From NCBI GenBank assembly GCA_934047225.1, contig OW204005.1:23010396-23074395 (forward strand): DNA of 64,000 nt, given 5' to 3'. Shown here one piece after another: positions 58,391 to 64,000 of this stretch. The stretch comes from Ypsolopha sequella (lineage: Eukaryota; Arthropoda; Insecta; Lepidoptera; Ypsolophidae). The position numbers were made by a program, and so were the translations under genes. Positions within the stretch are counted from its first letter, which is position 1; every line of letters starts with the position of its first letter. The notes beneath the pieces were generated by a model. That model made no database searches. It saw only the letters and a list, made by a program, of their open reading frames with translations, and had not been told where the DNA came from.

Positions 58391-58605
58391 ATTAACATTA
58401 TATCATTGCAGTATAGAAACGCAGAAAGAAAAGTAAATCTGGATGTGAGGAGCTCTGAGCGGGGATTTAAACCCCTATCCCTTACCGGGCGATTGCTCTA
58501 ACCAATGAGCTATTCAGGTCTCAACACAACTCGTGAATTTACCGATGTGCTTTCCCATACTAATTTTCTTTCTGCGTGTCTATACTGCAATGATATAATG
58601 TTAAT
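58391..58605. mobile_element. 215-bp MITE with 42-bp inverted ends and a tRNA-like core
   Basis: 58391-58432 and 58564-58605 are inverse complements with one mismatch (ATTAACATTATATCATTGCA at the left tip). The middle, read on the minus strand (about 58530-58455), has TAGCTCATTGGTTAGAGC (D-arm/A box) and GGGGTTTAAATCCCC (T-arm/B box) at normal tRNA spacing. The presumed anticodon loop lacks the universal T before the anticodon, so it is probably not a working tRNA. Confidence 0.8.
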
Positions 58606-58884
58606 TTATATCTCGTTGCGATGGATAAATCGCCAAGTGTTCAAACATAGAAATTTATTTCTCTCATAGTTTTATTGTATTTATTTTAGATCCATGTTTT
58701 TTTAATCAGCATACCTTTGTGTAAATCATAGACTACTGAACCAAAACCGCACTGGACATAATTAAATAAAACCCCTTTCCCCTATCAAAATATATACTGC
58801 CTATAATAATAAATAATAAAGTAGTTAAAAAGTCGTGAAATGAGTTATTAATTAATATTGTACTGAAGCCGACAAAAATTCTAA

Positions 58885-59115
58885 CCAACAAAAATTTTTT
58901 GAATTTTTGTTTGTCTGTCTGTATGTATATGTTTTTACGGTCCATTTTAACTCAAGAATGACTCAACAGATTTGGATGCGGCTTTCTTTATTATCATCCC
59001 AGTGAACCCGGTCAACATATAGGTTATACTTTTATATCTTATGCAGATAAAATAACCACCAAGCCGAAAACGGAGCTAAGACTGAATAAACATGGGCAGA
59101 GTCGCAGGCTAGTTA
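58885..59115 (+). repeat. Dispersed repeat family E, copy 2
   Basis: Matches 18600-18805 (TTTTAACTCAAGAATGACTC, TTATTATCATCCCAGTGAAC, CCGGTCAACATATAGG). A second SINE-like piece follows at about 59190-59365, beginning CTAGCTTTTGCCCATGC. Confidence 0.65.
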
Positions 59116-59524
59116 TATAGTATTAGTATAACATGTTATGTACTATAAGTTATACTTTTATAGATATATCTGATATTCTTAGTATGCACTAGCTTTTGCC
59201 CATGCTGATGTCGTTTGCATTTTCCTGGGATATAAAACAGCCTATGTCACTCTATGGCCCATAAATCTCTATGCAAAAAATCATGTCCCTCCGTTGCTAT
59301 GTTGCTGCGTGAAAGGACAAACTAACACACCAACAAACCAACAAACACACTTCCGCATTTATAATAGGGGTACAGTATGGATTATAACGCATGTTTCAGA
59401 GGACAAAGATAATTAAGGTAATTACATAAAAGGCAACATAAGCCATATATGAAAATAATCCCATTGTCTAATTAGTGTGATTAAAAAATTCTAAAACAAT
59501 AAAATACAAATATTTTTACAGACA

Positions 59525-59530
59525 TTTATT
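59525..59530 (-). terminator. Candidate polyadenylation signal for cyclin L
   Basis: AATAAA on the minus strand about 37 nt past the cyclin L stop codon. Position and sequence fit; cleavage would be expected around 59505-59515. Confidence 0.55.
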
Positions 59531-59566
59531 TCATATCAGTGACTTAAACTTAGAGCTAAATTATAA

Positions 59567-60823
59567 CTAATACTTTCTCTTATCCTCGCGACTATCCCTG
59601 GACTTGGACCGATTGTCATAGTCATCATATTTCCTCGAAGAGCCTCGGTTTCGTTTGTCATCAGCCCTCCGCTCTCTTGAACGGTCCATTTCACGATCAC
59701 GAGACCTAGACTTGTGCCGCTTGCTCGAGCTTGAATACTCACGTTTACGGTCATACGGAGATCTAGATCGTCTGTCTCTCTTGGCCTTATGAACACTGTG
59801 ATATTTGGAGGATAATGGAGGGGTTTTAGGAGACTTATTATCCTTCTTACTATCTCTTTTAACATCTTTTGATGTAGACGCTGTTGGTGATTCTGGCTTT
59901 TTTTCTTCATTCGCTTTGGCTTCTCTTTCCTTTTGGGCTTGCATTATTTTGTTTGCCTGGTAAACTCTTCTTAATGTATCAACTTTCTTTTCCAACTCTT
60001 CTGGATTGACTTTGGAACGTTTGTAAAGCTGTAAAATCCGTGCTGACACTTCCCTGATGTGTTCCTCGGTAACTTTGAATAGGAGGAACCAATGTGGGTT
60101 GTTTGGCAGCGGTAAACCAATTTTACGGGCCGTCAAATAGATGCAAGCACAAGCTATAGTTTCTGGTGGAAATCTCATGAAAACATCAGTTCTTAGAGCA
60201 TCATTCATATAATTCCATGCCATCTGCATTAGTTGTCTGTTTTTCTCATATGTCAACAGCTGAAGATAAACCACAATAAGCTTGTGTGGATGTTTGACAT
60301 GAACACAGAAGCCTAACTCCTTCAAAATTCTTCTTTCAGCTTTGATGACTTGGTTCTTCAGTTCTATGTAGTTCTGGTCAACAATGAGAGGAGAGATATT
60401 CTTCTGGAGCCTCACCTGTTTGATGTGATGAAACACATTGATAACGTCACGAATTCTGCATGGCTTCTCTTCTACTTTAGATGCTAGGTAAATGCTACCC
60501 ATTGCCATCGTCTCCATAGGGTATCTGACGAAGGACTTTGAGTAATAAAACCTTTGGAGGTAGATCTGACCAGTTGCCATAGCAACCTGGGGCAGTTTGA
60601 GCAGGATTCCAGCGGTTTGTATCAGCTCGCATCCTAGAATTCGTAGGTCTGATTCGGTTTCAATGTCGAGCCCGTCAGCTTGAGACGGCGTTTCTTTGAA
60701 TACACCCTCGGGGAGGAGACAGTTGTAGAGCGTCAGGACGATCTTACCATAGTTCTTTTGAGGTTTTGCAAGCGCCGTGGAGGCAGCCGAAGAAGATTTA
60801 CTCGACGTTTGGGTGGCTGTCAT
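59567..60823 (-). CDS. CycL: Cyclin L (CCNL1/2 orthologue)
   Basis: 418 codons, one uninterrupted exon. Cyclin L partners CDK11 (and CDK12/13) in nuclear speckles and links transcription to pre-mRNA splicing. The first cyclin box starts with [20 protein letters not shown] (about residues 59-78), followed by [27 protein letters not shown] and DVINVFHHI. The second fold has [40 protein letters not shown] and PHWFLLF. Residues ~330-418 are Arg/Ser/Lys-rich ([18 protein letters not shown]). The start is the ATG at 60823 in the context GAAATGAC; the frame runs 19 codons further upstream without an ATG. Human orthologues have several introns, so the lack of introns here is notable. It lies in the proposed first intron of EFR3, same strand. 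Confidence 0.95.
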   Translation of the reverse strand: MTATQTSSKSSSAASTALAKPQKNYGKIVLTLYNCLLPEGVFKETPSQADGLDIETESDLRILGCELIQTAGILLKLPQVAMATGQIYLQRFYYSKSFVRYPMETMAMGSIYLASKVEEKPCRIRDVINVFHHIKQVRLQKNISPLIVDQNYIELKNQVIKAERRILKELGFCVHVKHPHKLIVVYLQLLTYEKNRQLMQMAWNYMNDALRTDVFMRFPPETIACACIYLTARKIGLPLPNNPHWFLLFKVTEEHIREVSARILQLYKRSKVNPEELEKKVDTLRRVYQANKIMQAQKEREAKANEEKKPESPTASTSKDVKRDSKKDNKSPKTPPLSSKYHSVHKAKRDRRSRSPYDRKREYSSSSKRHKSRSRDREMDRSRERRADDKRNRGSSRKYDDYDNRSKSRDSREDKRKY

Positions 60824-61086
60824 TTCGGTGCTTGTGTATTGAGACTGTACAAGCTTCCAATGGATACACTTGAAAGGCAACTTTGGAATTGCACGAATAA
60901 GTTCACATTTTCCAGTGAAATAGCGTTAACTGATAGAAATTGATCAAAAGAGAGCCCAACGCGGAAAAAGCGAAAACCCACAAATGACAGGTCATCCAAG
61001 ATGGCGTCGCGGAAGTACACAGATGTGAAGTAAACAATCCAAGAAAATAAATATTTATTTGAGTAAAAAAGGAAGTTTTAACTTAC
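60824..61086 (-). promoter_or_regulatory. Cyclin L upstream region/5' UTR, just inside proposed EFR3 intron 1
   Basis: This is the 263 bp between the cyclin L start and the candidate EFR3 first exon. It is less AT-rich close to the gene (GCGTTGGGCTCTC and similar). No TATA box is obvious. It probably contains the cyclin L promoter and 5' UTR; assigned by position only. Confidence 0.4.
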
Positions 61087-61096
61087 CGTTAGCCAT
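61087..61096 (-). CDS. EFR3: Candidate EFR3 exon 1 (start codon exon)
   Basis: On the minus strand ATGGCTAACG is followed by a consensus donor GTAAGT (context AAACATGGCT is good for initiation). Phase 1 matches exon 2 exactly and would give the start Met-Ala-Asn-Gly before CCGCCSALRPRYK. Known EFR3 proteins likewise begin with only a few residues before the Cys cluster. With it the total coding length is divisible by three. Tentative because ten nucleotides can match by chance; 62578-62494 is an alternative. Confidence 0.45.
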
Positions 61097-61429
61097 GTTT
61101 ACTTGGGGCGTAACAATCAAAGAGTTTTAATTGAAAACACAGCTCTATTTTCCCACTTTTCATGAAAATTGGGCGGTGATTTCTCTCAAAACGGTGTTGC
61201 CATTTTAAATAAATGAATTTAATTTTTATTCAGTGCTGCCAGCCAGTAGCATAAACGGAATCGCGTTCAAAAACTATTTTTTGGTCCACAACTTTACGTA
61301 ATAGTCAAATGGTTCAACTTTATACAATTTTGCTGTATTTATAGTATATTACGATACGAGAGCGATGAAACGTTTTCTCACGAGTGTGAGTTTGCGGCAC
61401 GAGCCGAAGTGTGCTATAAAATAATTTTC

Positions 61430-61932
61430 AGGGTTCCTTACCCGTAGGGTGCCAAACGGGACCCTTTTATAACTGTCTGTCAGTCCATCGGTCCGTCTGT
61501 CCATCTGTTACAACAGGGGCCTACAGCTACCGTTCACGTATTCACGGCAAACAAAAAAATTTAAACAACCCCAACTCCTCAAAGAAAAACCACAAATAAG
61601 TACCTGCCATTTTTTAAAGTAATCATGTCCCCTTGCCCCCCTAATCTCCGAAACAAGAGGACCGAAAAATATGAAAAAATCATGGTAATAGAAATCTTTG
61701 GGTAATAGGTGATCCTTACGTAAAGATTATAAAAAAAGTATAGCAGTTAAGATTTAGGGTTCCATACTTAGCGGGAGACTCTAATTGTTTTATCAGGCAC
61801 TACTATTTTAGCGGCTTGTTTTTGTGGTCTTATTATATTTCTCTATATTGTTATATGTTTTTAGGATTTCTTGCCCGTATTGTGGGAGAGTACCTACGGA
61901 ACGCTTTGTGCGCGAGCCGACTCGCACTAATG
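61430..61932 (+). repeat. Dispersed repeat family F, copy 4
   Basis: Starts AGGGTTCCTTACCCGTAGGG and ends with GCGAGCCGACTCGCAC. It has the internal CTGTCTGTCAGTCC-type run seen in other copies. Upstream of the EFR3 candidate exon 1. Confidence 0.7.
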
Positions 61933-62493
61933 TAATGAATAATAAACCTTCTATTTTTATATTCTATTTTCAGGATTTGAAAGATTTTTGAAATGTCTAT
62001 TTTACTAAATGACCCTAAAAAACCGTCAGAATTAAAATGAAAACAAAATTAAATAACCCATCGCAGCAATTTTTTTAGGAATAAATACCCTATTATTTAT
62101 AGCGCATAATATGCTGTTTTTGTTGGGAATAACGTCTCTCAAGAATAGGTGTGTCCTCAGACCAATATTTGTCTGAGGGTGTGTCAATCTTAGAAATTGT
62201 TGTTTATTATTAGTCATAGGTCATAGACACGAACTAAATAATTGTGTTTTTCTAGAAATATTGATTTGCGTAGAAAAAAGAATTTTGACTATAATCCAAT
62301 ATTATAGTTGCTGTGAACTCTTTGCGCCAAACATTAATCAATAAGTTATCCAAATAGACCAAAATAACTAAAAGTCTTGATGCAATGCCAACGTCGACAT
62401 TTGTTAATTTATTTATGACATTTTCTAAATTAAAAGCATATATTTTTTTTCGGAAATAGAAAATAAAAATTGGAAAAAGATCTTGGTACTTAC

Positions 62494-62578
62494 ACCCCGG
62501 ATCCGTGCATTTTTGGAATAGAGTGTCCAAAAAATCATGAGCCTCGCCAGCTTCGAAGCAACACTTTACAAAAGACAT
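62494..62578 (-). CDS. Candidate first exon of unknown gene, or alternative EFR3 first exon
   Basis: ATG at 62578 opens 28 codons (MSFVKCCFEAGEAHDFLDTL then FQKCTDPG) and one extra base, followed by a consensus GTAAGT donor. I do not recognise the peptide. Its phase (1) would join EFR3 exon 2 in frame, but one in three exons would do so by chance. It could equally be the first exon of another minus-strand gene with later exons I did not find. Confidence 0.35.
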
Positions 62579-63702
62579 ATTTTTTTCGTTTTTTTTTCGG
62601 ATTTTATTACCGTAAGCAGACTTATATTATATTAGGTAATAAATAACAATTAATTAACAAATTGGATTATTATTAGCAATCCAAAAATAAAATATTGCAG
62701 GTTTTAATAGGAAGATTCTTTGAAGTTTTTTTTCTTAATTTACGTGTACCTAAGTAGTATGTTTTTTAAATGTAAATATCACTTTATCACGCACATTTTT
62801 TTCAACAACGTTCTTTTAAAATATTGAGTACTTGTTTTTAACATAAAAATATCACTAAAATCAAGTCAATAAACTTTGGTATTAAATAATAATAATATAT
62901 CCCTATGTCCTACGAAAAAGAAATATTTAGGTCACTGTTGTTACATTTCGGAAATAAGTGTCAACCTACTTATTAACGTTGAATACTATATAATTGTGTA
63001 GCCTACAGTACTTCATACAAGAGGCAAGATTATGGTGTATTTTTATTTGGTAGCATAATGCGCGGCCCAAAACGCGGTTATTTCAGGGTTTCATGCCTTT
63101 CCGCGTTCCGTGTTTTTACTACGCATCACTAGATGGCGGTATTCGCTTTAGTTTTACTACTGAGCGGCAGATGACGGTGGTAAGTTTACTGTAATTGTTA
63201 ATAGATGGCGTTGCGGGCAATATTTATATTTAATTCTTGCTTTTGCGCGACAGATGGCGTAACATGCATATTAGTGTAGATATTTTTTTCAAAGTGACCT
63301 TTAGCAGAGAATATAAAGTATGCCTTTAGAAAGCGTCGATAACAAAGATCTAGGATGATGCGCACACGCCCAGGATGCGGGAAAGCGCGAGCAGGCGAAG
63401 CGTTGATCAGTTTGTCCAGAGACTTACCCAAAATCTACGGAACTCGGTAAAGAACGAATGACTGATACTATGCAACCAGAGTAAAACTATAAATAAATAC
63501 TCCGACACAACGGCCTCCAACCACTCTCTAGTTACGGCTTCTCATGAAGTCATACCAGAACACAACGCTGATGGCATGGTTTTATCATAAGCATGGTGAC
63601 AAGTCTTAGAATGCTACCACCGATGAGTTCTTGTGGCACAAATTACTTATGTATAATATAATATGTGACTTGATTATTTTGTTATTTATTACGTTATTAG
63701 TT
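62579..63702. other. Intergenic DNA, no gene seen
   Basis: AT-rich, with three AGATGGCG motifs between 63131 and 63260, a motif often seen in lepidopteran repeats. The 77-codon minus frame (63198-63431) has no family resemblance. Confidence 0.45.
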
Positions 63703-63938
63703 ATACAACGTGTAACAGAAAGGTGTCACCATAAATATTTGAAGAGCTTATTCAGTCAATAATATAGAAAAACTTTTACTACGGAGCCACAAAAAAAATC
63801 TGCCATTTCATACATTTTGATACACAGTTGATTTTTTTTTTCGATAGACAAGTTTTGTTCCATAATAAAAGTTGTTCTATACCATTGACTGAATAAGCTC
63901 TTCAAATATGGTTACACCTTTCTGTTACACGTTGTATA
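63703..63938. mobile_element. 236-bp MITE-like element
   Basis: Arms ATACAACGTGTAACAGAAAG and CTTTCTGTTACACGTTGTAT are inverted, and pairing continues through TTTGAAGAGCTTATTCAGTC and its partner over about 55 bp. Non-coding. Confidence 0.8.
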
Positions 63939-64000
63939 TACCCATAGCTCCAGATGTCTTTTAGTTTTGAGTTGAGTTTTTTCTGTATCCGCCACTGATG

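Larger units (their letters stand above)
11596..61096 (-). other. EFR3: EFR3 gene (whole transcription unit, 20 exons proposed)
   Basis: EFR3 (Drosophila stmA/rolling blackout, cmp44E) is a palmitoylated peripheral membrane protein. With TTC7 and FAM126/hyccin it holds phosphatidylinositol 4-kinase III-alpha at the plasma membrane, sustaining PI4P and PI(4,5)P2 supply. In flies it is needed for phototransduction and synaptic vesicle cycling. Here the reassembled exons total 2394 nt (797 codons plus stop), close to the usual ~820 residues. Every intron has GT..AG ends and every junction keeps frame. Hallmarks are the Cys-rich CCGCCSALRPRYKRL start, FANIEEDTPSYHRRYDFF, EAQHMDKIVPSLLYNMQ, and a rod of helical ARM/HEAT-like repeats. 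The first coding exon is tentative, and a small exon may be missing between exons 18 and 19. Four exons show local tandem duplication. Confidence 0.93.

Noticed and set aside
58455..58530. Functional tRNA gene on the minus strand
   Set aside because: It lies inside an inverted-repeat element, and the anticodon loop lacks the expected T33; reported as a tRNA-like MITE core instead.
60824..60880. Upstream extension of the cyclin L frame by 19 codons
   Set aside because: The extension has no ATG (its first codon is TTG). The ATG at 60823 has a reasonable start context.

Overview
The window looks like a piece of an insect nuclear genome, most likely a moth or butterfly. It is AT-rich, most of it is intronic or intergenic, it is crowded with dispersed transposon remnants of types common in Lepidoptera, and it carries two recognisable host genes, both on the minus strand. 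No bacterial, organellar or rRNA features are seen.

The main gene is EFR3 (Drosophila stmA/rolling blackout, cmp44E), the palmitoylated membrane scaffold that anchors PI4-kinase III-alpha at the plasma membrane. I could place 19 exons with consistent splice phases between 50555 and 11596, plus a candidate 10-nt first coding exon at 61096-61087. Together they give 2394 nt, which is 797 codons plus a stop. A single-exon cyclin L gene (60823-59567) lies in the proposed first intron on the same strand.

The outstanding feature is what has happened to EFR3 exons. Exon 5 lies at the start of an exact 59 x 105 bp tandem array (38918-45112). Each unit is 95 nt of the exon plus the first 10 nt of its intron, so every unit keeps a 5' splice site and loses the 3' splice site. 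Exon 14 has done the same thing independently: 15 x 103 bp (25797-27341), each unit 85 nt of exon plus 18 nt of intron. Exon 12 has one decayed duplicate (29518-29665) and exon 15 has two decayed, internally deleted duplicates (18829-18900 and 19022-19097). Four exons of one gene therefore show local tandem duplication, and two have become exon-derived minisatellites.

Layout. 1-7150: intergenic, with small inverted-repeat elements and dispersed repeats. 7151-11003: a decayed piggyBac-like element bounded by TTAA, into which a young, internally deleted Bel/Pao LTR retrotransposon (7412-10530, 5-bp target duplication) has jumped. 11596-50555: EFR3 exons 20 to 2, with introns holding a 5.2-kb DIRS-type tyrosine-recombinase retrotransposon (about 19501-24722), LINE fragments, many foldback/MITE-like elements and the exon arrays. 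50556-61086: proposed EFR3 intron 1 with old repeats, a MITE with a tRNA-like core and the cyclin L gene. 61097-64000: upstream DNA with a repeat, one candidate first exon of unknown gene (62578-62494) and a terminal foldback element.

All calls come from reading the sequence and from knowledge of the protein families. No database search was run.
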